64,000 nt of DNA from Rhizobium redzepovicii (GCF_019793435.1 NZ_JAILYH010000024.1:1-64000); one strand, 5' to 3'; counted from the stretch's first letter, positions 7,080-15,263 are shown. Notes: generated by a model from the sequence alone, not told the origin. Made by a program: numbers and translations.

Positions 7080-7358
7080 CTAATCCCCAAAAAACCGGAT
7101 CGGCTTGTACCGGCGGTGCGCGATGATCAGGCTCCGGTCGGGCTGGATGATGTAGGTTTCTTCCACCTGCTGGCCATACTGGTCGATGAAATCATGCGGG
7201 AAGGCGGAGCCAGCAGGTGATTTGGTGAGCTTGCTGCGTGGCTGGCCGTTATAGGTGATGCTTCCCGGGATCGGCTCCAGGCCGGGGCCGCTATAGGTGG
7301 CGGTGCTGCACCCGGTGAGAATGAGGCTGCCGATCAAGCCGATGAGTGCGGGTTTCAT
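7080..7358 (-). CDS. Small lipoprotein, paralogue of 62326-62592
   Basis: 92 aa from ATG 7358 (AAGGG six bases upstream; an in-frame ATG at 7364 is a poorer fit). Signal peptide with lipobox ILTGC gives a lipid-anchored Cys at residue 17. The mature part holds PIPGSITY, GQPR, KLTKSP, VEETYI and QPDRSL, shared almost word for word with the protein at 62326-62592. The function is unknown. It is the first GC-rich core gene right of the island. Confidence 0.75.
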   Translation of the reverse strand: MKPALIGLIGSLILTGCSTATYSGPGLEPIPGSITYNGQPRSKLTKSPAGSAFPHDFIDQYGQQVEETYIIQPDRSLIIAHRRYKPIRFFGD

Positions 7359-7721
7359 GTCCATCCCTTCCGATGCGCCGAGGATGCGATCTTACTCCCG
7401 ATCGGATCACGCTCGCCAGATGAAACGGCGTATCCGCCTTCAATCCTTCGAGAAACGCTGCTTGGGACGCCGTGATCGGGCGCGGGCTATTTCATTGCCG
7501 AAACCGGCGCCGTCTGCTAGATCGGCAGCGTCGAAAAAGGCAGGATCGGTTGAGGTAAGCCCGATCCCTTCCGTCAGAGCGTCACGAGCGCTCTCAAAGA
7601 AGCTCTGCTCCGTAGCCTATGGCAAGAGAACCCGCGACGTGATCTGCATCAGATGCGGGATCCCGGCGGCGTGCGGAGACGGCAAATTGCAGTCCCGGGA
7701 TTTTTTTGAACGGAGACTGTC
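7359..7721. other. Intergenic region, no gene supported
   Basis: Between the lipoprotein gene (minus) and the VOC gene (plus), so it should hold two divergent promoters. A plus-strand frame at 7297-7731 has no recognisable protein character. The only structure seen is the hairpin with T-run at 7660-7707. Confidence 0.5.
7660..7707 (+). terminator. Terminator-like hairpin just before the VOC gene
   Basis: ATCCCGG (7660-7666) pairs with CCGGGAT (7695-7701), followed by a run of T to 7707. The ribosome site of the VOC gene starts a few bases later. The loop is long (28 bases), so it may serve as a leader element rather than a simple terminator. Confidence 0.4.
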
Positions 7722-8105
7722 ATGCGCCTGAACCATCTCGATTTTCACGTACCCGATATCGCTGAAACGGCGGACTTCTTCATCCGCCATTTCGGCCTGA
7801 CGCTGAAGGATATGCGCGGCAACAACGGCCTCGCGATCCTGGAGGACGATACCGGCCTCGAAATCGTCCTCAGCCACGCCATCGCCAAGTTCGGCATTGC
7901 CGACCAGGTCGAACTGCAGCGCCAGACCTATCATATCGGCTTCATTCTGCCTGATAGGGCGGATGTCGATAGGGTTCACGCCGGGCTGGTTGCCGCCGGC
8001 GTGGAGCTCTCCGGCCCGCCGGCCGCTATGCGCGGCGGCTGGCTGTTTTATTGCACGGCGCCGGGGAATATCCTCGTGGAGGTTGGGTGGCGGCCGGCCA
8101 GGTAA
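7722..8105 (+). CDS. VOC superfamily (glyoxalase/dioxygenase fold) protein
   Basis: 127 aa, the usual length of one two-module VOC domain. It begins RLNHLDFHVPDIAETADFF, where His5 is a typical metal ligand of the first module. Later elements are GLEIVLSH, TYHIGFIL and the closing PGNILVEVGW with a metal-type Glu. Members include glyoxalase I, ring-cleavage dioxygenases and resistance proteins; the substrate cannot be assigned. GGAG lies shortly before ATG 7722. Monocistronic, with a repeat-rich spacer downstream. Confidence 0.8.
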   Translation: MRLNHLDFHVPDIAETADFFIRHFGLTLKDMRGNNGLAILEDDTGLEIVLSHAIAKFGIADQVELQRQTYHIGFILPDRADVDRVHAGLVAAGVELSGPPAAMRGGWLFYCTAPGNILVEVGWRPAR

Positions 8106-8137
8106 ACGCGGCGAAAGGAGGAGATGCCGCGGCCTTG

Positions 8138-8400
8138 CGATTGCCTCTTCTCCGGAGCGGGGGTCCGAAGGACGGGCGAGACCCGTGGCTCGCCCAGGCT
8201 GGTGCCCGTAGGGCGGATGAGGGGGCCGGCGAAGCCGGTCTTTTCATCGACGTCCATGCAGGCTTCGACAGTGGGATAGATTGTGACGGGAGGGCTTTCC
8301 GCGTAGCCCCCTCATCCGCCTGCCGGCACCTCTCCCCGAGGGGAGAAGAGACTTGTGGCTGCCGCTCAGTTCCTCGCTCACCTCTCACAAGGCAAATCGC
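8138..8400. repeat. Rhizobial intergenic repeat (family B) with inverted arms
   Basis: Fills most of the 8106-8468 spacer. It contains the block GGGGGTCCGAAGGACGGG, found again at 10845-10865. The arm GCGGATGAGGGGGC (8213-8226) has a perfect inverted copy GCCCCCTCATCCGC (8306-8319). The style matches RIME-type mosaic elements of Rhizobium. No gene in it. Confidence 0.7.
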
Positions 8401-8468
8401 CTACGGAAGGGTGAGGTGCAGCCATCGGCGCGAAACGCATAGCTGCACCTTGTGCCGAGATTTGCTGC

Positions 8469-10475
8469 TCAGAACTCCGTCCAGTCACCATCCTGGCCCT
8501 TCGGCGCGCTGTCGGTTGCGGCGAAGGCGTTGGCGAGGGTCTGGCCGAGGGCGCGGGCCGGCGAGGCGATCGGGCGGGCCGCACCTTCCCGCGCGACCCG
8601 GATCGCGGGTGCCTTGGCCACTGGGCGCGCGGCGGCGCGCGGTGCGGCTGCCGGCGGTCGGGCAGAGGAAATCGGCGCGGCAGCGGCGAAGCCGCCGGTG
8701 CCGGTCAGCTTGAACTGGCCGAGCAGGTTGTTCAGCGCCGTCGCTTCCGTCGCCAGGCTGTGGCTGGCGGCTGTCGACTGCTCGACCATGGCCGCGTTCT
8801 GCTGCGTACCCTGGTCCATGGTGTTGACGGCGGTGTTAATCTCCTGCAGCCCGATCGACTGTTCGCGCGAGGCTTCGGCGATGGCGTGGACGTGCTGGTT
8901 GATTTCCTGCACTTCCTGGACGATCGAATCGAGCGCCTTGCCGGTTTCGCCGACCAGCGAGACGCCGGTCTGCACATGTGTGCCGGAATTGGTGATCAGG
9001 TCCTTGATTTCCTTTGCCGCCTTGGCGGAGCGCTGGGCGAGCTCCCGCACTTCCTGGGCAACGACGGCAAAGCCCTTGCCGGCTTCGCCGGCACGCGCCG
9101 CTTCGACGCCGGCATTCAAGGCCAAGAGGTTGGTCTGGAAGGCGATATCGTCAATGACACCGATGATGTTGGAGATCTCGCCCGAAGACTTTTCGATCTG
9201 CTGCATGGCGGAGACGGCCTTGCGGACGATCTCGCCGGATTTTTCGGCGCCGAGGCGGGTGCGGGCGACGAGCTGGCTCGCCTCCTCGGCGCGCTTGGCG
9301 GCGTCGCGCACCGTCGTGGTGATCTCCTCCAGTGCTGCCGCCGTCTCTTCGACGGAGGCCGACTGCTGTTCCGTCCGCCGGGAAAGCTCGTCTGCGGAAG
9401 AGCGGATCTCGTTGGCACCGGCGCCGATCGCCCGGGCATTGGCGCCGACCGTATGCAGCGCCTCGTTGAGCTTCTCGACCGAATTGTTGAAATCCTCGCG
9501 CAGCGCGTCGAGATGGGCGACGAAAGGCTGGTCGATATGCGAGGCGAGATCGCCGGCGGCAAGGCGGCGCAGGCCGTCGCCGAGCGCGGTCACGGCGCCT
9601 TCGAGCTCCGCAGCTTCACGGGTCCGCTGCGCCTCGCGTTCGCGGCGCTCGCCGTCGCTAAGGTTGCGGTCGGCTTCGGCACGCGCCTCGATCCGCGCAC
9701 GCTCGATCGCGTTGTCGCGGAAGATCGACACGGCCTTGGCCATCTGGCCGACTTCGTCGCCGCGGTCGAGGCCGCCGACCTCGCTTGCGGTATCGCCCTC
9801 GGCAAGCCGTGTCATGCGCAGGTTGAGCCTCGTCATCGGGCCGGCAATACCCATCTGGGCGACGACCACGCTGAAGCCGACCGCGAGCAGCACGGCGATG
9901 CCGATCAGAACGAGGCAGAAGACGATCCGCCCGTTGACCGAAGCCGAAAGCGCGTCGCCGCCGTCGTTGAGCATCGCCATCATCGCATCATTGTTGGCGA
10001 TCATCTTCGGCGTCAGCGCATTGAGCTTGGCATTGATCAGAGCAACGCTCGCCTGCGCCCCGGCGCCGTCCTTGGCTTTGCTCTGCTCGATGATCTTGTT
10101 CGCCAGCGTTTCGATCTCATCGATGCCGGCCTGAATCTCGTCGATCGCCGGCTTGCGGCTCGGCACCAGCGCCAGCGCATCTTTCATCCGCTCACGGGCC
10201 TGCGGCAGCTTGCTCGGCGTGGCGAGCGTCGTCTGGAATGCCGGCGTATCCGGCTTCATGTCGGCAAGCAGGCTCACCTGCAGCACCGAGGCCACCACCG
10301 AGGCGCTGGCGCGCGCGCTCTGCATCGAGGCCAGCGCTTCATGATCGATGAAGGCGCTGTAGGCGGCGTCCGCACGGCGGAATTCGGCGACGACATAGAC
10401 CAGCCCGGCCATCGTGATCAGCCCCAGCAGCGCCACGACCGATATGATTTTCGTGCGGATTTTCAGATGCTTCAT
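8469..10475 (-). CDS. Methyl-accepting chemotaxis protein
   Basis: 668 aa. TM helix 1 is at about 10-30 and TM helix 2 at about 184-207, enclosing a periplasmic helical ligand domain of about 150 residues. A HAMP domain (about 208-262) and a long cytoplasmic coiled coil follow. The signalling tip is intact: DDIAFQTNLLALNAGVEAAR then GKGFAVVAQEVRELAQRSA. An Ala/Pro-rich linker ends in DWTEF, fitting the xWxxF pentapeptide that docks CheR/CheB. It should sense a ligand and control CheA. There are no che genes nearby, so it is an orphan receptor feeding a remote cluster. Confidence 0.93.
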   Translation of the reverse strand: MKHLKIRTKIISVVALLGLITMAGLVYVVAEFRRADAAYSAFIDHEALASMQSARASASVVASVLQVSLLADMKPDTPAFQTTLATPSKLPQARERMKDALALVPSRKPAIDEIQAGIDEIETLANKIIEQSKAKDGAGAQASVALINAKLNALTPKMIANNDAMMAMLNDGGDALSASVNGRIVFCLVLIGIAVLLAVGFSVVVAQMGIAGPMTRLNLRMTRLAEGDTASEVGGLDRGDEVGQMAKAVSIFRDNAIERARIEARAEADRNLSDGERREREAQRTREAAELEGAVTALGDGLRRLAAGDLASHIDQPFVAHLDALREDFNNSVEKLNEALHTVGANARAIGAGANEIRSSADELSRRTEQQSASVEETAAALEEITTTVRDAAKRAEEASQLVARTRLGAEKSGEIVRKAVSAMQQIEKSSGEISNIIGVIDDIAFQTNLLALNAGVEAARAGEAGKGFAVVAQEVRELAQRSAKAAKEIKDLITNSGTHVQTGVSLVGETGKALDSIVQEVQEINQHVHAIAEASREQSIGLQEINTAVNTMDQGTQQNAAMVEQSTAASHSLATEATALNNLLGQFKLTGTGGFAAAAPISSARPPAAAPRAAARPVAKAPAIRVAREGAARPIASPARALGQTLANAFAATDSAPKGQDGDWTEF

Positions 10476-10734
10476 GGAAATGTCACCCGGTTGACCGGGC
10501 GTCGCACGCCCGGTTCTTTGAAATCAATTGTTGCAAACAGAGCACTGCGTCGGTGTCGCGGCTCAGGGATTATTGCGGGGTTGACGCATGCATCATGCAA
10601 TCGGCCGGCGGGTCCGTGTCGTCGTCACAAATAGAGGCGATATTCTTTAATTCCGCGCTAACGGCGGGGCGGCGCCGCGGTGATTTTTGGGAGCGTCAAC
10701 CGGCAAGCCGCTCCGGCTGCCACCGCGCCGAAGG
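10476..10734. other. Upstream region of the chemoreceptor gene
   Basis: Should hold the minus-strand promoter of the chemoreceptor. Apart from a short CCGG-rich inverted stretch near 10490-10512 (CCGGTTGACCGGGCG...GCCCGG), nothing distinct was seen. Confidence 0.35.
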
Positions 10735-10935
10735 CTGCCCCTCGCCCTAACCCTCTCCCCGTTCTGACGGGGAGAGGGGACGTGCCATGAAAGAGGTTAG
10801 CGAGGGACGGAGAGGTCGCGACATATCCCCTTCGCCCCGCAGGCGGGGGTCCGAAGGACGGGTCGAGACGCGTGGCTCGACCCCGTTTGGTGGCGGCAGC
10901 CGGATGAGGGGCGGATGTGGCACGATCCGTCCCAT
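10735..10935. repeat. Rhizobial intergenic repeat (family B), second copy
   Basis: CCCTCTCCCCG (10751-10761) and CGGGGAGAGGG (10768-10778) form an 11-bp hairpin. Further on the sequence shares GCGGGGGTCCGAAGGACGGG and the GTGGCTCG block with 8150-8200, and ends with CCGGATGAGGGG like the other copies. Confidence 0.7.
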
Positions 10936-11015
10936 GCATATTCCCCGTCCCGCATGACTCTGCTACATCTCGCCGACACCACACGCTTCGCGCTTAATTC
11001 GAGACCAAGATCACG

Positions 11016-11891
11016 ATGATGCAATCCAAGTTGGCATCCCTGGCTGTGAAGGGGTTTCTCGCGTTCGGCCTGTTTCTGGGCGCTCTATCTTTTGGCTTTG
11101 CCGCATCCGCCCAGCAGGCAACACCCTCGCTGCCGCTGCTTTTCGATGCCCGTGAACGTCTGGCGCGGCCCGATCTCTCCTCGCTGGTCCGCCTGCGCTT
11201 CCTGACCTCGGTCGATTTTCCGCCGTTCAATTTTACCGATCAGAACGGCAAGCTTTCCGGTTTCAACGTCGATCTCGCCCGCGAAATCTGCAGCGAGCTG
11301 GAGATTTCGGACAAGTGCCAGATCCAGGCGATCCCCTTTGCCGATTTGAAGGATGCGCTCGCCGCCTCGCAGGGCGACGCCGTGATCGCCGGCCTTGCCG
11401 TGACGCCGGAGCTGCGCCGGCAATTCGTCTTCTCCCGGCCGTATCTGATGCTGCCGGCCCGCTTCGTGCGCAATCTCGCCGTGCCGCTCGACGGCAAAAC
11501 GGCTGCCGCCCTTTCAGCGCACCCGGTCGGTGTGGTCAGGGGCACGGTGCACGAGGCGATGCTGGCCGCGTTCTTTCCGGCGATCAAAGCCCAAACCTTC
11601 GACACCAAGGACGCCCTGCTTACGGCACTCAAGGATCGCAAGGTCGATGCCGCCTTCGCCGATGCGCTGCAGCTCTCCTTCTGGGTCTCCTCGCCGGCCT
11701 CGGCCAAATGCTGCGCCCTGTTCGACGGCCCTTATCTCTCCGAGCATTTCCTCGGCGAGGGCATGACGATCATGCTGCGGCAGAAGGATAGCGTGCTGAC
11801 GGCGGCGATCGACCATGCGCTCGCCACGCTGTCGCGCAATGGCCGGCTCCAGGAAATCTATCTGCGCTATTTTCCCTACGGGCTTTATTGA
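11016..11891 (+). CDS. Periplasmic solute-binding protein, polar amino acid type (SBP_bac_3)
   Basis: 291 aa. A signal peptide is visible (hydrophobic stretch to SFGFAASAQQ). The mature part follows the family order: LRFLTSVDFPPFNF, GKLSGFNVDLAREIC, then a domain crossover and KVDAAFADAL. The closing LATLSRNGRLQEIYLRYF is the typical C-terminus. Such proteins deliver amino acids or related compounds to an ABC importer. No permease or ATPase gene is adjacent, so this is an orphan binding protein that may act with a remote transporter or as a sensor ligand carrier. Confidence 0.85.
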   Translation: MMQSKLASLAVKGFLAFGLFLGALSFGFAASAQQATPSLPLLFDARERLARPDLSSLVRLRFLTSVDFPPFNFTDQNGKLSGFNVDLAREICSELEISDKCQIQAIPFADLKDALAASQGDAVIAGLAVTPELRRQFVFSRPYLMLPARFVRNLAVPLDGKTAAALSAHPVGVVRGTVHEAMLAAFFPAIKAQTFDTKDALLTALKDRKVDAAFADALQLSFWVSSPASAKCCALFDGPYLSEHFLGEGMTIMLRQKDSVLTAAIDHALATLSRNGRLQEIYLRYFPYGLY

Positions 11892-11899
11892 GCCTTCAA

Positions 11900-12005
11900 G
11901 CCTAAAGCGCGTCGCGATCTTTCAGATTCGCTCCTCGCGCTTTAGCTCTTTGTTTTTGCGCATGTCGTTGCCGCAAAACCGCGGCACATTTTTGCGCGAC
12001 ATGCC
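11900..12005. repeat. Rhizobial intergenic repeat (family A)
   Basis: Contains CTAAAGCGCG, GATCTTTCAGATTCG, GCGCTTTAGCTCTTTG, GCATGTCGTTGCCGCAAAAC and GCGCGACATGC in order. Its reverse complement aligns with 45629-45736. It fills the whole space between the stop of the binding-protein gene and the stop of the TerB-like gene, and may form a shared terminator. Confidence 0.75.
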
Positions 12006-12419
12006 TTATCCCTTGCGGAAGCGGGCAATGGCGCTGCGCTCGATCGCCGCGCAGGTGAGCTTGTCGAGGCCGAGCCGGTCGCGCAGCAGGCTGAGCAGCC
12101 GCAGTTCCTCGGCTTTGACGGAGAGATCGGCGGAAGCGACTTCGACGGCCAGCGCATAGGCGGTGTCGTAGAGTTTTGCCGGCAGGGTGTCGCGCACGGT
12201 TTCGAGAACGACGTCGAGGCCTTCGGGCCCGGCCAGCAGCGAGGCGCAGTCGCGCGCCACCGAAATCAGCTTGTCGTCGTCGAAGTCCCGGAAAACCGGC
12301 AGGAACCCGATCAGTTGTCCGATCCTTTCCATCTCCCGGTCGTTCATCGTGCTGTCGACGGCTGAGGCCATCACCATCACGTAGATCAGCGCATCATGGG
12401 CGGAAAGCGGCTTGTTCAT
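12006..12419 (-). CDS. TerB-like (tellurite-resistance fold) protein
   Basis: 137 aa, an all-helical acidic domain. The N-terminal ALIYVMVMASAVDSTMNDREM with Asp residues and the repeated ALAVEVASADLSVKAEEL helix pair are the TerB/TerB-like pattern, in which the Asp/Glu residues are thought to bind metal. Stand-alone TerB proteins are widespread, and most have no proven link with tellurite. No other ter gene is nearby. It lies alone, in the same direction as the SNase-like gene 82 bases upstream. Confidence 0.8.
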   Translation of the reverse strand: MNKPLSAHDALIYVMVMASAVDSTMNDREMERIGQLIGFLPVFRDFDDDKLISVARDCASLLAGPEGLDVVLETVRDTLPAKLYDTAYALAVEVASADLSVKAEELRLLSLLRDRLGLDKLTCAAIERSAIARFRKG

Positions 12420-12501
12420 CTCTGATTCCTTTTTCGATCAGCCCAGAGTGGGAATTGGCAGCCGGCATTACAAGGGATCGGCGCCCTGTCAAGACCGCCG
12501 G

Positions 12502-13206
12502 TTATCTCCGGCGCGGATCGTCGCCGTAAAGGCCTTTTCCGGCTTGCCTGGCCTTCTCGGCGGCCGATGCCAGCGGCGAACCCGCCGCTGCCTCGGCCCA
12601 GCCGTTTTCGGCAAGCCATGCGCCGAGATCCTGCGTGCCGAGCCGGCAGGCGACCGTCGCCGTTTCCGTCCATTCAACAGCGTCGAGATCGCAGGCGATG
12701 CTGCGGTTGCGCAAGAGCTGGCGCAGCGCGGTCTTTGCCATCATGCCGCAGGGCCATTGCCGGCCGGTCGGCCCGCATATCTTGTCGGCCGGCGTCGGCA
12801 CGATGCCGGCAAGCTGCAGCTTGCGCTCGCCGAAGGAGAGAAGGCCGGCATTTTCGACTGCCGGCCGCGCCAGCTCCACCGGTTTTTTCACGGCTGGGCT
12901 TGCCGTCTGCCCGGCGGCCGTCTCGGCCCGTTTCTCGCTCTCGGCGACTTTGGGTGCCGTGCCGTCGGCAGCCCCGAGGGAGGGCGCCGCCGGTTCCGTC
13001 GAGCGGACGATCACTTCGGCCCGGTCCTCCGAAATCGCAGCCGGTTCGCCGGCTGGCGCGGGCTGATCCACCGCGGCCACCGTTTCCTCGGCAGGCACGG
13101 GCTCGCCTTCGGCCGTGCCGCCCCGCAGCCTTGCTTCACCCGCCATCAGCAGGCCGGCCACCACCACCATGCCTATGAGACCTGTGAAGATGGCGGCAGG
13201 GCGCAT
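12502..13206 (-). CDS. Membrane-anchored thermonuclease (SNase)-like protein
   Basis: 234 aa from ATG 13206 (AGGAAG upstream). An N-terminal TM helix is visible (MRPAAIFTGLIGMVVVAGLL). Residues about 25-125 are a low-complexity Pro/Ala/Glu linker. The C-terminal domain (about 128-234) shows SNase-like features: KLQLAGI, GPTGRQWPCGMMAKTALRQLL, DLGAWLAENGWAEA, AEKARQAGKGLYG. The acidic residues normally seen after the first strand (D-x-PE) are not evident, so catalysis is doubtful. A longer frame starting at 13365 runs through the next gene and is not used. Confidence 0.75.
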   Translation of the reverse strand: MRPAAIFTGLIGMVVVAGLLMAGEARLRGGTAEGEPVPAEETVAAVDQPAPAGEPAAISEDRAEVIVRSTEPAAPSLGAADGTAPKVAESEKRAETAAGQTASPAVKKPVELARPAVENAGLLSFGERKLQLAGIVPTPADKICGPTGRQWPCGMMAKTALRQLLRNRSIACDLDAVEWTETATVACRLGTQDLGAWLAENGWAEAAAGSPLASAAEKARQAGKGLYGDDPRRR

Positions 13207-13217
13207 GGAATATCTTC

Positions 13218-13895
13218 CTATTGGCTGGCCCAGATGATGCGGGCGATCCAATCGACATCGGAAAGCTCGAGGGTGCGGTTGGGATGCTCGGGATTGAGCG
13301 ACATCAGCTCGATCGAGCGCGGGCTCTGGCGCAGCAGCACCTTGGCCATCACCTCGCCCTCGCATGTGCGCACGACGACGCGGTCGTTGCGGCGCACCTG
13401 CGCGCCGGGCTCGACGATCAGCACGTCGCCGTCGCGATAGAGCGGCATCATGCTCTCGCCCTGCACCTCCAGCGCATAGACGGCTGATTTCTGCGCCGGC
13501 GCCGCCGGAAATTCCACCACGTCCCAGCCCTGGCCGGCCGGAAAACCGCCATCGTCGAAGAAGCCGCCGGCGCCGGCTTGGGCAAAGCCGAGCAGCGGGA
13601 TTGAACTGCCCTGCGGCGGAAAGGCGCCGTCAGATTGGCCGGCCGGCCGCTTGGAAAAACCGGCATCGGGCTGCAGAAAGGCAAGGAACTGCTCGACGCT
13701 CGCCCCGGTGGCGTCGAGCACCTTGGCGATCGATTCCGTCGAGGGCCAGCGCAGCCGCCCATCGGCGGAAAGCCGTTTCGACTTGTTGAAGGAGGTAGGG
13801 TCGAGCCCGGCACGCCGCGCAAGACCGGATGGCGTCAGTTCGTGCCGCTCGGCAAGCCTGTCGATCGCTCCCCAGATCTGATCGTGTGACAGCAT
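13218..13895 (-). CDS. S24-family (LexA/C1-like) transcriptional regulator
   Basis: 225 aa. The N-terminal HTH includes HELTPSGLARRAGLDPTSFNKSKR and a second half ESIAKVLDATGASVEQFL (residues 1-75). The C-terminal S24 peptidase domain has the catalytic Ser in VQGESMMPLYRDGD (about Ser148) and Lys in EVMAKVLLR (about Lys185). An Ala-Gly pair (QAGAGG, about 106-111) could be the self-cleavage site. The start at 13895 is by domain fit; 13922 is an alternative. It is 11 bases from the SNase-like gene, so the two are likely cotranscribed. The 491-aa open frame extending to 14693 is an artefact. Confidence 0.85.
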   Translation of the reverse strand: MLSHDQIWGAIDRLAERHELTPSGLARRAGLDPTSFNKSKRLSADGRLRWPSTESIAKVLDATGASVEQFLAFLQPDAGFSKRPAGQSDGAFPPQGSSIPLLGFAQAGAGGFFDDGGFPAGQGWDVVEFPAAPAQKSAVYALEVQGESMMPLYRDGDVLIVEPGAQVRRNDRVVVRTCEGEVMAKVLLRQSPRSIELMSLNPEHPNRTLELSDVDWIARIIWASQ

Positions 13896-14008
13896 AGGCG
13901 CCCGATTCCGTGCGCGGCTCATCCGCGCGTCAGCCGGTCGGAATATTAACCGACCGTGCCGCCGGAGTAAAGGCAAAGGAGGAATAAAATCCTGATATTG
14001 CAAGGGTT

Positions 14009-14656
14009 TCAGGCGACCATCGCCATGTTGATCTTGCCGAGCTGGATGACTGCCTGCGTACGGCTGTCGACGTCGAGTTTCAAGAGGATCGCCGAGACAT
14101 GCGCCTTGATCGTCGCCTCGGAGACGCCGAGTTCGTAGGCGATCTGCTTGTTCAACAGCCCTTCGCCGAGCATGGTCAGCACCCGGCTCTGCTGCGGCGT
14201 CAGGGTATGCAGGCGGTGGATCAGGTCGGCGACATCGGGATCCTGCTCCTGGCCGCCGCGGTAGTTTTCCGGCGTGGCAATGTCGCCGGCAAGCACCGTC
14301 TGGATGCTGCGGCGAATGTCGTCGATGCCGGCGGATTTGGAAATGAAGCCGGAGGCGCCGAGTTCCAGCGCCCGACGGATCGTCGTCGCATCGTCGGTTG
14401 CCGAGACGATGATGATCGGCAGGCTGGCGAATTCGGAGCGCAGCGCCATCAGGCCGGAAAAGCCGCTGACCCCGGGCATGGCGAGGTCGAGCAACATGAG
14501 GTCGGCCTCCGCATGGGCGCCTGCCGCCTTGCGCGCCGCCGCGAAATCGCCGGCTTCGACGATCGCCTGCCGGCCTTCCATGCCGATGACGGCCTGGCGC
14601 AGCGCATCGCGAAACAGCGGATGATCGTCCGCAATGATGATGGTCTGTTCCTGCAT
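14009..14656 (-). CDS. NarL/LuxR-type response regulator
   Basis: 215 aa from ATG 14656 (GGAGGGAG upstream). The receiver domain starts IIIADDHPLFRDAL with the acidic pair Asp10/Asp11 and phosphoacceptor Asp57 (LMLLDLAMPG). Conserved Thr/Ser (IVSATDD) and Lys (GFISKSAG) are present. The LuxR HTH is at about 148-205 (LTPQQSRVLTMLGEGL, NKQIAYELGVSEATIKAHV). It should bind DNA when phosphorylated. No histidine kinase is adjacent; the SSF-type kinase at 50216-53719 is a possible partner. Confidence 0.9.
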   Translation of the reverse strand: MQEQTIIIADDHPLFRDALRQAVIGMEGRQAIVEAGDFAAARKAAGAHAEADLMLLDLAMPGVSGFSGLMALRSEFASLPIIIVSATDDATTIRRALELGASGFISKSAGIDDIRRSIQTVLAGDIATPENYRGGQEQDPDVADLIHRLHTLTPQQSRVLTMLGEGLLNKQIAYELGVSEATIKAHVSAILLKLDVDSRTQAVIQLGKINMAMVA

Positions 14657-14749
14657 CGAAAACTCCCTCCCAAGAGCCCGATCGTGCCTGCATGCGCCGC
14701 CGTCCCCTCCGAGGTTTGCATGCATGCCTAGTGATATGACTATATCAGA

Positions 14750-15148
14750 TCAGGTCTTCTGCGGAAGGGGATTGGTGTTTTCCTCAGCCTGAAACTCCTT
14801 CACCATCCCCATGAAACTCTTCATCATCTTCTCCATGATGCTGATCGAGCGGTCGATCTCGGCATCGCTCGGCAATGCGCGCTGGATGGGGCCGCCCTGT
14901 TCCAGCTTCGTCACCCGCTCGGACAGCCGGTCGAGTTCGTCCTCGTAGGCCGCCCGTTCGTCGGCCGCCATCCGGCAGACGAGGGCGCCGTCCTTGTCCA
15001 GGCAGATCGACATGGCCCCGGTCTGCCGGTCGAGCCGGACGAAATGGTCGCCGCTCTTCTCCAGCTGGAACCGACTTGCATCGGCCTCGGCTGCGGCCGC
15101 GCCAAACGGCAGGAGAAGAACGCCAAGTGTGAGAACCAAAATCTTCAT
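14750..15148 (-). CDS. Periplasmic protein with a coiled coil, unknown function
   Basis: 132 aa. The signal peptide ends near PFGAAAAEA. The mature part has two Cys (ICLDKDGALVCRM), possibly a disulphide, then a coiled-coil segment (about 62-82, YEDELDRLSERVTKLEQ) and a Met-rich amphipathic helix (SISIMEKMMKSFMGMVKEF). The family has no name I know. Divergent from the DUF952-pyrD pair; the 115-base gap holds both promoters. Confidence 0.65.
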   Translation of the reverse strand: MKILVLTLGVLLLPFGAAAAEADASRFQLEKSGDHFVRLDRQTGAMSICLDKDGALVCRMAADERAAYEDELDRLSERVTKLEQGGPIQRALPSDAEIDRSISIMEKMMKSFMGMVKEFQAEENTNPLPQKT

Positions 15149-15263
15149 CGTCTCATCCTCCGGATTTTGCTTGTGCGGGTCCTGTTTTTAAGCGCCGGGG
15201 CGTGGACATCGCCGCCTCTTTCCGGCAAAGCGCTGGTGATCGAGGACCAGCAACCGCGAGGCC

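Noticed and set aside
7297..7731. 144-aa plus-strand frame in the spacer left of the VOC gene
   Set aside because: Arg/Ser-rich product without hydrophobic core, start inside the lipoprotein gene, no ribosome site.
8138..8400. Possible CRISPR or small RNA cluster because of repeated stems
   Set aside because: Repeats are few, of unequal length and inverted, without regular spacers; intergenic mosaic repeat is the better explanation.
8760..10634. 624-aa plus-strand frame opposite the chemoreceptor
   Set aside because: Shadow of a GC-rich gene; the minus-strand product has full MCP motifs.
13218..14693. 491-aa minus-strand frame
   Set aside because: Only the last 225 residues are the S24 regulator; the first part is the wrong frame of the response regulator gene.
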